Assembly (NCBI GenBank): GCA_965248905.1
Contig: CBDFKS010000007.1
Span: 186,001-250,000 of the forward strand
DNA: 64,000 nucleotides
Direction of reading: 5' to 3'
Source of the DNA: CBDFKS01 sp965248905
Lineage (GTDB): Bacteria; Chloroflexota; Dehalococcoidia; Lucifugimonadales; JAGWBF01
Part shown: one piece after another, positions 1-7,936 of the stretch
Layout of the letters: the number at the start of each line of letters is the position of its first letter
Numbering within the stretch: the stretch's first letter is position 1
Notes under the pieces: generated by a model
Told to the model about the DNA's origin: nothing
What the model saw: only the letters and a program-made list of their open reading frames with translations
Database searches by the model: none
Program-made: the position numbers and the translations under genes

Positions 1-2
1 TA

Positions 3-620
3 GGGGATCTGGACTTTCGCTCCCAGCTAACCAAGATCAAGGCCGCCAAGCCGGACTTTATCCACATTGATGTGGAGCTGGCGGAGATGCACCTGGTCGT
101 GAACCAGCTACATGAGCTGGGCATAGAGGCCAACGTCGCCATCAGCTTTGGTAGCCAGCTCGACCCCTCGGCCTGGGACCTGACCGATGGGAAGGTTAAG
201 GGCACATTTTTCTGGGCGCCTGCGCTGCCCACCGAAGCCGTGAATGAGTCGAACATTCCAGAGTCTCTGACTCTGTACAAGGAAGAGTACGGCGAAATAC
301 CGACCATCTGGGGCATATTCGGCTGGGATGTGCTTAATGTCTCCCTTGACGCCGTGAGGCGCACCTGCTCCAACACCGACAAAGAGGCATTCCGGGACGC
401 CTTGGCCGACACCAAGGACTTCCCCCTGACGACCAGCGGCGTCGTCACCTGGAATAGCCCCCGTAGTGCCTCCTTCGGAGACAACCTGACCCCTAACGTT
501 GACGTGGGGGTGCTCACGAGCCTCTTGATTTACTCGATGCCCTCCATGGCTCTGAGCCTTTTCTCCATGGCTTCCAAGCTCATCGGTCACTCCCTTCACA
601 AAAGGTCCACGATAAGCTAA
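3..620 (+). pseudogene. ABC transporter substrate-binding protein, C-terminal remnant
   Basis: The frame is open from the window edge and reads GDLDFRSQLTKIKAAKPDFI, then HELGIEANVA and IWGIFGWDVLN, which is the usual C-terminal lobe of a periplasmic amino-acid/amide-binding protein of the LivK type (Peripla_BP_6). The true start lies left of the window. Homology stops near base 515, after the residues NLTPNVDVGVL, where the family normally continues with a short strand and ends. The remaining 35 residues are unrelated and match, on the other strand, the beginning of a different gene. I therefore read it as a transporter gene whose 3' end was replaced by a rearrangement. Whether the protein is still made is unknown. 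Confidence 0.7.
518..583 (-). pseudogene. SnoaL-like protein, 5' fragment with in-frame stop
   Basis: The minus strand from 583 reads MSLEAMEKRLRAMEGIE, then TAA (532-530), then IKRL. The N terminus of many SnoaL/NTF2-like proteins is M-S/T-LE-x-ME-x-RLRALEDIEAIKRLK, so the match runs through the stop codon. A GGAGTGACC Shine-Dalgarno lies just upstream of the ATG. Homology ends at about 515, exactly where the transporter remnant on the other strand loses its own homology, so this is a rearrangement junction. The fragment is short and the family assignment rests on about 21 residues. Confidence 0.5.
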
Positions 621-759
621 GTTCAGTAATGCCCCTACACCATACCCCAATCCCAGGTGCCTTGACAAAGGTGTTGAGCAGCATAGAATATGGGCACCAG
701 GTCAACGGCAGATTCGGACTGCGCATCCCAGACCTGACATGGTAGAGAGGAGAGACACG

Positions 760-1524
760 ATGACCAAGCTTGAGGAATATGCCAACAAGTACGAGAACAT
801 CCGCATGGAGCGTCGCGACGGCATACTCCAGGTTACCTTGCACACCAATGGCGGCACCCTGAAATGGGGGATCGAGCCTCACAGAGACCTGGGTCACGCG
901 TTCGAGGACATAGGGGGCGATCCCGAGAACAGGATAATAATCCTGACCGGCACAGGGGATGACTACTGCGCCGAGTATCCACCCGGACCAAAACGCTTCA
1001 AAGGGAATCGCGGCACCCCAATGGACTGGGACACCATCTACTGGGAGGGAAAGCGCCTGCTGTTCAACCTGCTGGATATAGAGGTGCCCATGATAGCCGC
1101 TGTGAATGGTCCGGCACTGATCCACGCCGAAGTCCCCTTGCTCTGCGACATAGTGCTGGCCTCGGAGAATGCGGCCTTCCAGGACGCGCCCCATTTCCCT
1201 AACGGTTTGGTCCCCGGTGACGGCGTGCACGTGGTGTTTCCGGCATTGCTGGGCCCCAACAGGGGCAGATACTTCCTGCTAACCGGCCAAACGCTGTCGG
1301 CCAGGGAAGCCCTCGACCTGGGCTTGGTAGGCGAGGTCCTGCCCAAGGAACGACTCTTGCCACGGGCCTGGGAGCTGGCCGAGGACATGAGCAAAAGGGG
1401 CACTCTCACCCTCCGCTACACCCGCACCGTCATGACCATGGAGTTGAAGCGCCTCATGCACAACATGCTTGGCTATGGGCTTCAAGTGGAGGGTCTGGCG
1501 GCTCTGAACGACTTCCCGGCATAG
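760..1524 (+). CDS. enoyl-CoA hydratase/isomerase family protein
   Basis: This is a 254-residue crotonase-fold protein, the usual length for the family. It shows NRIIILTGTGDDYCAEY in the first half, AAVNGPALIHAEVPLLCDIVLAS, where the oxyanion-hole loop and helix lie, and the typical GLVGEVLP segment after the helix AREALDLG. The usual GGG of the oxyanion loop is replaced by GPA, and the acidic catalytic pair cannot be placed with confidence, so the reaction on the acyl-CoA may not be a plain hydration. I chose the ATG at 760 because AGAGGAG sits seven bases upstream; the in-frame ATG at 739 has no such site. It is the only clearly intact gene in the degraded first 5 kb. Confidence 0.85.
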   Translation: MTKLEEYANKYENIRMERRDGILQVTLHTNGGTLKWGIEPHRDLGHAFEDIGGDPENRIIILTGTGDDYCAEYPPGPKRFKGNRGTPMDWDTIYWEGKRLLFNLLDIEVPMIAAVNGPALIHAEVPLLCDIVLASENAAFQDAPHFPNGLVPGDGVHVVFPALLGPNRGRYFLLTGQTLSAREALDLGLVGEVLPKERLLPRAWELAEDMSKRGTLTLRYTRTVMTMELKRLMHNMLGYGLQVEGLAALNDFPA

Positions 1525-1682
1525 CAGGGACATCTCATAGGCCAAATGGGTCTACCGAGAGTGCGAAATGGATGTACGTGACCTAAACGCTGAAGGAGTA
1601 GCTATTCCAAGCTAACCTTAAAAGGAGGTCGTCACGGTTGAGCTCCTGAAGTAAATTGAGACTCATAACGAAGTAGTAAGGC

Positions 1683-1714
1683 GGGAGGGCAAGACTTAAA
1701 TCTCTTGCCCTCCC
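1683..1714 (+). terminator. rho-independent terminator
   Basis: A perfect 12-bp stem, GGGAGGGCAAGA paired with TCTTGCCCTCCC, encloses the eight-base loop CTTAAATC and is followed by ACTTTTCT. It lies about 160 bases after the enoyl-CoA hydratase gene, with no gene in between. Confidence 0.75.
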
Positions 1715-1908
1715 ACTTTTCTGTGAGTTAGACGTTTTTTGTGGATCGATTAATCTGTCGTTACCGCAATCGGCGTCGGTGTCGGCATAAATCGAAGCCC
1801 AATTCATCAGGCAAGCGTATCTTCAGGATGATCAGGTGGGGATTGTGTTCACAGGCATGTGTGGTCCCTTCGGAGCCTCTGGTAGAGGTTCGCGACCGCT
1901 TCCCGGGT

Positions 1909-2184
1909 TTAATAGTCCTCAATAAACCTCTTTGAGCAGTCCGGGCAGATCCCATGCGTCACCCCGTTTAAGCCTCCGCCGGGCTTTAACTCCATGTATT
2001 TGTCACACCAAACGCAGATTCTAATCAATTTCGATCCCCTATTCTGACCCACTTCTCGTGGTGTGTTAGCGTTAAGGAGTACTCTGAAGAATTCCTCTGC
2101 CATCTTACTCATAGTGTAGCTTGATCCGCAGCAAGCGGTCAGTGCGACGTGGCACACCTGCGGCGTGGAGTTCGTCACATTCAT
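1909..2184 (-). CDS. small zinc-ribbon-like protein
   Basis: The reading frame gives 91 residues. Its C-terminal half, ICVWCDKYMELKPGGGLNGV followed by THGICPDCSKRF, has two CxxC pairs and closely resembles the CxxC...THGICPEC tail found at the end of many PAS-domain histidine kinases and response regulators. The N-terminal half is not recognised. No convincing Shine-Dalgarno precedes the first ATG; the internal start at MSKMAEEFF is possible. It could be a free-standing small zinc protein or the end of a lost signalling gene; given the surrounding decay I cannot decide. Confidence 0.4.
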   Translation of the reverse strand: MNVTNSTPQVCHVALTACCGSSYTMSKMAEEFFRVLLNANTPREVGQNRGSKLIRICVWCDKYMELKPGGGLNGVTHGICPDCSKRFIEDY

Positions 2185-2225
2185 TCCAAACGTTCCTCAA
2201 TCACCTTCGAGGATTGTAGACAATT

Positions 2226-2510
2226 ACCTTACAGGCCCCCTTCTGGCTTGACCGGATGGACGAACACTATGAGTGGCGCCATCCCTATGGTGAGATGCTG
2301 CATCTCAAAATGAAACCTTCGGAGTATTTCAGGCGCCAGGGCTTCGTGGCGGTGGAATTCGACGAGGAGTTCGTCTCCCATGTGGTGGATGCCGTCGGAG
2401 ATGAATGCCTGGTAACCACCAGTGACTACCCTCATTAGGACGCCAAATACCCCAACGCGATGGACCGGTTCCTAAGTCTGCCCTTTCCGATTCCAGTAAG
2501 AAAAAGATTC
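2226..2510 (+). pseudogene. amidohydrolase C-terminal fragment with in-frame TAG
   Basis: The frame reads QAPFWLDRMDEHYEWR, later YFRRQGFVAVEFDEEFV and TTSDYPH, then a TAG stop at 2436-2438, then DAKYPNAMDRFLSLPFP in the same frame. This is the C-terminal part of a metal-dependent hydrolase of the Amidohydro_2 family, where (S/T)DYPH precedes the last catalytic loop. The stop replaces one residue of the conserved DYPHxDxKYPN stretch, and a serine TCG to TAG change would explain it. The N-terminal two thirds are missing, so this is a remnant and not a working enzyme. Confidence 0.65.
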
Positions 2511-2709
2511 TTTGGGACAACCCTGCTAGGCTATATGGACTGGAGTCCTGATCGACTGGCCTATAGAAGAGGTGTCGTTTAGCCCGTATCCGCCACTTAC
2601 AAGTCCTTTGCGGGACGTGAGGCTCAGGGGTTTTCAGTTTGAGCAGGCCCAACTGATCAATGAGTCCGGTTAGATCGCTAGACCAACAAATCTGGTCCGG
2701 AGATGGAAC

Positions 2710-3636
2710 ATGAAGGTCGGGTTTATCGGCACGGGCAACATCGGTACACCCATGGCATCGAATATACTGAAGGCAGGGTTCAGCCTGGTGGTCCACGACG
2801 TCGTGAAGAGTAAGGCCATCCCTTTGCTGCAGCATGGAGCCGAGTGGGCTGACTCGCCGAAGGAAGTGGCTGACTGCTGCGATATTATCTGCACCTGCCT
2901 CCCGGGCCCGGCTCAGATGGAAGAGGTAACCCTGGGCCCCGGCGGCATAGTGGAGGGGATGCGCCAGGATGCGGTGTACATCGACCACACCACCAACTTG
3001 CCCCTCATGGTGCGCAAAGTCCACGACATATTTAGGGAGCGTGGAGTAGACATGTTGGACGCCCCTGTCAGCGGTAGGGCCGAAGGAGCCGCGACTCGAG
3101 ACCTTTTCGTTATGGTTGGGGGAGACCGAGCTACCGTTGGTAGGTGTATGCCAATCCTGGATGCGGTGGGGAAGCAAGTGTACCACACCGGAGAAATTGG
3201 AGCTGGCTCTACCTGTAAGATCATGCACAACGCCGCGGCCTTTTACGCAGACATAGCTATGGCGGAGTGTTGGTCTTTGGCGGTAAAGGCTGGAGTTGAG
3301 CCCGAGGTGATCTTGGACGTATTCCGCCGAGCAGCCCTGGGGAGGATGACCAACCTGCACGTGCGGCTGCCAGATACCTACTTCCTGGACAACTTTGATG
3401 CCAGGTTCGCCTTGAACATTGCTCACAAAGATCTTGGACTGGCCATGGAGTTGGGGAGGGCCTACGAAGTTCTGACATGAATGGTCGACATCTGTGAGCA
3501 GGAGTATGCAGAGGCTATCAGCCGGGGTTGGAGTGATCGGGACAGCTCCATTGTCCTCACCCTTCAGGAGGAACGGGCGGGGGTTCAGGTGCGTTTGCCC
3601 GAATCAGGGCATGGTAGATCCGATCGAACTGACTGA
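2710..3636 (+). pseudogene. 3-hydroxyisobutyrate dehydrogenase-type NAD(P) enzyme interrupted by in-frame TGA
   Basis: The first 256 codons encode a good beta-hydroxyacid dehydrogenase: GFIGTGNIGTPMA for the dinucleotide-binding loop, DAPVSGRAEGA for the substrate-binding motif and GAGSTCKIMHNA with the catalytic lysine. At 3478-3480 a TGA interrupts the last helical region. The same frame continues as MVDICEQEYAEAISRGWSD and then DSSIVLTLQEERAGVQVRL to a TGA at 3634, giving about 308 codons, close to the usual length of 290-300. The truncated product would lose the last helix and tail. I treat it as a recent nonsense mutation; read-through, or a sequencing error in this base, is the alternative. 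Confidence 0.75.
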
Positions 3637-3743
3637 CTTATTCCCGCCAACAAGCACTGTCGCCCAGGTGACCTTGTACCGCAATGCAGGGAAATCGTGG
3701 TATTGAGGACGCCCTCTAACTATACATCAAACGGTTCGTCCCA

Positions 3744-3932
3744 CTAGGGCAACTTTCTCAGGCCCAGGCCCACCATCATCTTGGCCAGGCGGAAAGCGGG
3801 GGACATCGGCTCTATAATGGGTACCTCTCCGTGCCCTCGCTCGGCCAAGCGGCGCTTGGCTTCCGACGCCAGCTGAGGCATCAGGTAGCCAACCGGCGAG
3901 CCGCCCAGGAGCACCGCCTGGGCGGCGTTAAC
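3744..3932 (-). pseudogene. Asp/Glu racemase family, C-terminal fragment
   Basis: The minus frame ending at the TAG 3746-3744 reads AVLLGGSPVGYLMPQLASEA, then GEVPIIEPMSPAFRLAKMMV and GLGLRKLP. This matches the C-terminal third of aspartate/glutamate/hydantoin racemase-like proteins. There is no N-terminal part: just upstream (about 3932) the same strand switches to a different gene in a different frame. It is a deletion scar. Confidence 0.55.
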
Positions 3933-4045
3933 GGTCGTTCAGCGAGGGCCGGATCGCGATGCATCCACGAGCTCTCGCCATCCAGATCGAATGTCACCAT
4001 GACTGCACAGCGTGCTCCCTTCTCCCAGGAGATCGACCGGCTCAT
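3927..4045 (-). pseudogene. polysaccharide deacetylase, N-terminal fragment
   Basis: The minus strand from the ATG at 4045 reads MSRSISWEKGARCAVMVTFD, then LDGESSWMHRDPALAERPLT. NGARxAVMVTFDLDGES and HRDPALAERPLT are the first conserved block of Chloroflexota/actinobacterial peptidoglycan-type deacetylases (NodB family), including the first metal-binding aspartates. The homology breaks at about 3930, where the racemase tail begins, so about 85 percent of the gene is gone. Confidence 0.55.
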
Positions 4046-4317
4046 CCCATTTCCTAAAGTATTCCCCATCCCATCTGGGAGATTCTCAAGGTAAATGTCA
4101 CCTCGAGTTCCTGCGCATGTTATTGCATGACTACTCTGTTGTATCATCGTATCTAGACTCCTCTTGTGAGCCAATCCGAAGCCGGCCTTCAGGGAGCTCG
4201 CCAGACCTCCATCCAACATCTTATCTCTCGGCCTCCCCAGGGTTCCTCTTTCGCTGGTTGCTAACACTTTCCTACCTGCCAACAGTGCGAGGGATTGAAC
4301 GTAGGTGGTGTGGTTTC

Positions 4318-4452
4318 GTTGGCGGTGGGGATCCGGCTTTCATCGACGTTCCAAACCGATTGCAATAGGGCCTCTGAGTCACCGGTTAGAACGGCCAGCA
4401 ACGCCCCAGTTTTGGCGTCCAGTAACCGCAGGTTAGGTAAATCGAATTTCGA
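4318..4452 (-). pseudogene. WD40-repeat-like remnant
   Basis: About 45 codons on the minus strand read NLRLLDAKTGALLAVLTG and SVWNVDESRIPTAN, which resembles one WD40 blade (VRLWDAKTGALLAVLTGH...AWNxDESRILTAS). Only one blade is visible and the surrounding frame has no other recognisable sequence, so this is probably a relic of a larger gene. Confidence 0.35.
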
Positions 4453-4648
4453 AAAGCAAGGTGACAGCCCGTCTGGTGCAAAAGAAGTTGGCAAGGGAGC
4501 CGTATTCATTTTGCTCACTTTTTGCTCACGCACTGCGCAGTATCCAACAACACTGCCGGGGGATTCAGGCACACTATGCGGCGATATAATCAGAACGACA
4601 ATCATAATTTGGTATCTAACGTAACAGAACAACTCGTTTGGCTAGTGA

Positions 4649-4695
4649 TTCGTAAACCGCAGGTCAAGGGGGTTCGCATCCCCTCGCCGCATCCA
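4649..4695 (+). other. tRNA 3'-half remnant, Thr(CGU)-like
   Basis: The stretch has an anticodon-type loop TTCGTAA followed by ACCGC, a T-arm GGGGG-TTCGCAT-CCCCT, a seven-base acceptor strand CGCCGCA and an encoded TCCA end. The matching 5' half (D arm, 5' acceptor) is absent upstream. Tyrosine integrases often carry tRNA 3' halves in their attachment sites, so this looks like an integration scar and not a working tRNA. Confidence 0.55.
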
Positions 4696-4832
4696 ATGTT
4701 TAGGTGCTCTCAGATACGCACAAAATACCCTATTTTGTTACCAGTTCGGTGAATGGACCCGCAAAGACTGGGGAACGCCGCGGAGAAGATCAGATTAATA
4801 GCCTAAGTCCGGCTCTTGGATCTGCCCCACGA

Positions 4833-5015
4833 TCAGAGGACCGAAGGAACCCAGGGGCGCATACGAACGTGGTACCGTGCCCCGTCTCTCCATCTCTTCA
4901 TGGTAGGCTCCAGCACGTGTTCCTTGGTGTCAGCCTCTACGCTGAATCCCTCTCCCCATGCTACCCACCGGTTCTGAGGTTGATGGTATTTGACCGCTAT
5001 CGGTGTACAGCTCAT
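4833..5015 (-). CDS. small hypothetical protein (60 aa)
   Basis: A 60-codon frame starts with MSCTPIAVKYHQPQNRWVAW and runs on as GEGFSVEADTKEHVLEPTM. The start at 5015 is preceded by an unusually good Shine-Dalgarno, AGGAGGGG, five bases away, which is the main reason to believe it. No family is recognised. It is flanked by about 140 bases without genes on the left of the tRNA remnant and about 190 bases before the TIR-like gene, in which I see nothing. Confidence 0.4.
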   Translation of the reverse strand: MSCTPIAVKYHQPQNRWVAWGEGFSVEADTKEHVLEPTMKRWRDGARYHVRMRPWVPSVL

Positions 5016-5344
5016 CACTTCCCCTCCTGTATATCCAGATATGAACAATTGTTCCACTGATAGGGCATATGTTCTAGAGTATAGGGTCATGGCGGGGCCA
5101 CGGGCAGCGATGTGGATAGCAAATACTCAGATGGATACGTTAAAGCGGCTCTCCGGCAATCCTCGTGCGAGTCAGATGAAAAGAAAAGGGCCCGTGTTTT
5201 AGACAGCCAACTACCAAAGGGCAAATCCTACCTCTCGCAGACCTTCTAGAACGGATGCAAACGTCTCAGAGAACCGTCCTATTGGAAACAGAATATACTC
5301 GATGTCGCCAAGAATACCTGGCTTGAACGCGACATCTTCTTGAA

Positions 5345-5423
5345 CTAGAAGAAAGATAGGTTTGCCAGAGACATCGGCAGCCGTCATTTCTTGCGTAAGC
5401 CAGGTCAGGTCCTCGTTACGAGA
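5345..5423. repeat. 79-bp direct repeat, copy A
   Basis: This 79-bp stretch of the TIR-like gene is identical, base for base, to 5816-5894. The bases just outside differ in both copies (A against C on the left, G against A on the right), so these are the exact limits. It encodes the residues from RNEDLTWLTQ to PIFLL. Confidence 0.95.
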
Positions 5424-5815
5424 GCTCTCGAAGGCCAGGTTCTCCTGGCAGGCCCGCTGGAGTTTGCGAGAGCTGAATATCCCAACGGTGAAACCGTACA
5501 GGATGACCTTCAGCATCAGGCGCGGATGGTAGGCGGGCTGGCCGAGGTTTCCGTAGCGCGCTTCCAGGGCACTCAGATCCACTTGGTCCACCAAGTCATT
5601 GATCAGGTGAGCAGGGTGATTCTCATCCACGAAGTCCTGCAAACTCGGGGGCAGTAGGAATGGTTGGCTTTGATCGTACGATCGAAACATTGGCGCCTCC
5701 GTAGCGTGGACCTCCAGTCTACAAGAACTCCCTGTCCCCACCCAAGCGTCGCTCCTTGCGGAAATCGCGCGAGTACAGCAGTGCCCCGGCACCACACGAC
5801 TAATTGCTCAGGCTC
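5424..5815 (-). mobile_element. IS1182-type transposase remnant
   Basis: The 392 bp between the two repeats encode, on the minus strand, FRSYDQSQPFLLPPSLQDFV, then DLVDQVDLSALEARYGNLGQ, AYHPRLMLKVILYGFTVGIF and SSRKLQRACQENLAF. This is the N-terminal DUF772 region of an IS1182/IS5-like DDE transposase. The DDE catalytic half is absent: the frame leaves transposase sequence at 5424 and enters the TIR-like gene. No clear terminal inverted repeats are visible at the two junctions. Confidence 0.8.
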
Positions 5816-5894
5816 CTAGAAGAAAGATAGGTTTGCCAGAGACATCGGCAGCCGTCATTTCTTGCGTAAGCCAGGTCAGGTCCTCGTTACGAGA
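5816..5894. repeat. 79-bp direct repeat, copy B
   Basis: Perfect duplicate of 5345-5423, on the promoter-proximal side of the IS remnant. Together the two copies bracket the insertion like a target-site duplication, but 79 bp is far longer than the few bases IS elements normally generate. Confidence 0.95.
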
Positions 5895-6604
5895 AAGAAT
5901 AGCGACGACGAACTCTTGCGCAGTGAGTCTACGCTTCACCTTCGCTGAGACACTCTGTGGGGAGAAGCCTTCACCGGTAACAACCTGGAACCCCAACAGA
6001 TTCAAGAATTTCGTTAACTGAAACGCATAGCTGCGGCCACCTTCATCGAAGGCGTGAGCCACGAATACGGTTCTGGGAAGGTGACGCTCCTCCTCTGCTT
6101 CCTTTCCCTGTGATTCCTGCGGCGGTTTAGCGGGCTCGAGCTGGAGTTTACCCTCAATCTCCTCGAGAGTTGACATAGCGGAATTTGTTGTAGTCCGGGC
6201 CACTTCAACCTCAATCCGAAGAGCCTTCGACGAGAATCGAAAGTATGGAGGGGGGAGATCATACGGTCTTAATGTTCCGGGTTTTCGAAAGCACTCAAGC
6301 AGAACTTCTGTGGCCTCCAACGGCTCTGGCGTGCTCTTGACGAAATCCACGAAGTCCTCAGGCGAATCCAATACGATGCGTTGGGAGAAGGTTGAGATGC
6401 GGAATCCAGGGACGACATATAGGATATCGCACTTCTCGCCTTCTCTCTTCTCGCTATCGGGAATCTCAGCTGAAATCTTCGCTAGGAGATCTGGGAGAAG
6501 GAGCCAGTTCACTTCCTTCGGCTGATAGTGCCGTACGACTCTCATGACTGACGCTCCGAGCCTGACTAGTTGGTCGGCAAAATGTCGGCAATTCTGAAAG
6601 AGGA

Positions 6605-6630
6605 AGGCCCCTGATAGCGCTCAGGGGCCT
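6605..6630 (-). terminator. terminator downstream of tRNA-Thr
   Basis: AGGCCCCTGA and TCAGGGGCCT form a perfect 10-bp stem around the loop TAGCGC. On the minus strand it lies 17 bases past the 3' end of the tRNA and is followed by TTCCTCTTTC, a modest T-rich tract. Confidence 0.65.
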
Positions 6631-6647
6631 CATATATGCCTAAAAGA

Positions 6648-6722
6648 TGGAGCCGGCGACAGGATTCGAACCCGTGACCTGCGGTTTACAAAACCGCTGC
6701 TCTACCACTGAGCTACGCCGGC
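6648..6722 (-). tRNA. trnT: tRNA-Thr(UGU)
   Basis: The minus strand reads GCCGGCGTAGCTCAGTGG at the 5' end, an anticodon loop TTTGTAA (anticodon TGT) with paired stem AGCGGT/ACCGC, the T-arm ACGGG-TTCGAAT-CCTGT, the acceptor strand CGCCGGC and an encoded CCA. All four arms pair. It marks the border between the degraded region and the orderly host segment. Confidence 0.95.
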
Positions 6723-6771
6723 CCATCATTTCATTATAGAAGTGTGTGGACTATCAAGGAAGCCCCTTCTG

Positions 6772-7626
6772 CTAGGACTTCTTCACGAGCTTCTGGACAG
6801 TCTGGTAGGTCGTGTCCACTCCGTATATGTTTCCCCTGGAATCCGTGAACACGTTGTGCATGAACTCGAATGTGCGTCCACGCGCCAAGAGGTTCCCATC
6901 CAAGTCCAGGATGCTTATACGGGGGACCTGATCGGTTACGTATACATTCTGATCGGCGTCAATGTGCACACCCATGGGCGATTTGAAGTCGGTCCACTCG
7001 GCGATGAACTTACCTTCCGCCGTGAACACCTGCACGCGGTTGTTTTCCCGGTCGCACACGTAAACACGGCCATCGTTGGATACGCGGATACTATGAGGTA
7101 CGTTGAATTGGCCGGGACCACGCCCCGGGCTGCCGAAGGATGAAATAAATCTGCCGCTCGATGAGAACCTATGGACACTTGAGTTGGCATATCCATCGGA
7201 GATGTATATATCGCCATTAGGGGCAACGGCGGCATCTGAGGGGTGGTTGAAGGGTGCTTGTAGGGAGGCCCTATAGCGGGTGCCCAAGGCCTGGAGTAGC
7301 TCACCGTCGGTGTTATAAATCAGCATCTGCTGGGCGTCCCTGTCGGCCAGAAACACTCTGTCGTTGGGGCTGATGTAGATATGGTGGGCATCCTCTAAGA
7401 TACCCTTCTTTCGAGGCCACGCATCCACCAGGGTCCCCTTACTGTCGAAGACCAGGACCGGCGGGCCGCCTCGCTGAAATACGTAGACCCTGTCCTGAGA
7501 GTCCACCGCACATGCGCTGGGCCACTCGAACCGGACGCCCGACCGAGTGGTATGGCCCATCATGAGATTGGCCCAGGTGCGGTCCACCTCATATACGAAT
7601 TTCCCCATACCTATGGTTATGGCCAT
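6772..7626 (-). CDS. NHL-repeat beta-propeller protein
   Basis: The 284-residue protein has five or six NHL repeats, with typical lines such as PSACAVDSQDRVYVFQRGG, DAAVAPNGDIYISDGYAN, HSIRVSNDGRVYVCDRENNR and FNVPH preceding them. The whole protein is a single propeller without a signal peptide or other domain. The family includes peptidyl-alpha-hydroxyglycine lyase-like proteins and many gluconolactonase-like proteins of unknown substrate; no catalytic residues can be assigned here. AGGAGG seven bases before the ATG fixes the start. It is transcribed away from the CoA transferase gene. Confidence 0.85.
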   Translation of the reverse strand: MAITIGMGKFVYEVDRTWANLMMGHTTRSGVRFEWPSACAVDSQDRVYVFQRGGPPVLVFDSKGTLVDAWPRKKGILEDAHHIYISPNDRVFLADRDAQQMLIYNTDGELLQALGTRYRASLQAPFNHPSDAAVAPNGDIYISDGYANSSVHRFSSSGRFISSFGSPGRGPGQFNVPHSIRVSNDGRVYVCDRENNRVQVFTAEGKFIAEWTDFKSPMGVHIDADQNVYVTDQVPRISILDLDGNLLARGRTFEFMHNVFTDSRGNIYGVDTTYQTVQKLVKKS

Positions 7627-7936
7627 GTCGTACCTCCTCGAAAGTTAATGATAACTGGTACTCCAGCTAGTCCACTTTGGGATTCGTACAGACAGCGCCG
7701 TAGCTGTTGTACAGGGCAAAATCGAGCATCCGCAGCATACCCTCCGTGGTGTCATGTGTCAAGCTGCGGCAAGCGTCTGACAAACGACGATAGAACTTAC
7801 TTGGTCGGTTGTATTAGGCTGCTTCACTTGCCATAAAAGCGCCGGTTGCATAAGATGAATCACATCGATATAGACTGTCTCTCTACCAGGGGTAGCAGGA
7901 TATAATAGACCACACCGGAGTGTGTTGGAGTAGATT
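7627..7936 (+). promoter_or_regulatory. intergenic region with promoter of the CoA transferase gene
   Basis: No gene is seen in these 310 bases. A TATAAT box at 7901-7906 lies 31 bases before the start of the CoA transferase; the -35 region is poor. An inverted repeat CTACC-AGG-GGTAG (about 7883-7896) immediately precedes the box and could be an operator for an unknown regulator. The left half of the region carries nothing I recognise. Confidence 0.45.

Larger units (their letters stand above)
5211..6545 (-). pseudogene. TIR-like domain protein split by an IS remnant
   Basis: The gene starts at the ATG 6545. The first ~150 residues are not recognised; the second half has PRTVFVAHAFDEGGRSYAFQ, FLNLLGFQVVTGEG and EFVVAILSRNEDLTWLTQEM, which looks like a TIR-like signalling domain of the kind used in bacterial immune and nucleotide-sensing proteins. 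At 5816 the frame runs into inserted DNA and stops after 245 residues. The lost end (VQEDVAFKPGILGDIEYI onward to VGFALW) lies at 5211-5344, beyond the insertion. Removing 5424-5815 and one copy of the 79-bp repeat restores one continuous frame of about 290 codons. The defence role is inferred only from the domain type. Confidence 0.65.

Noticed and set aside
3478..3480. In-frame TGA in the dehydrogenase gene as selenocysteine
   Set aside because: No selenocysteine element hairpin is seen after it, the site is not catalytic, and the neighbours show TAA and TAG stops of the same kind.
5808..5895. 79-bp repeats as ordinary transposition target duplication
   Set aside because: Known DDE insertion sequences duplicate only a few bases, and no terminal inverted repeats meet the joints.
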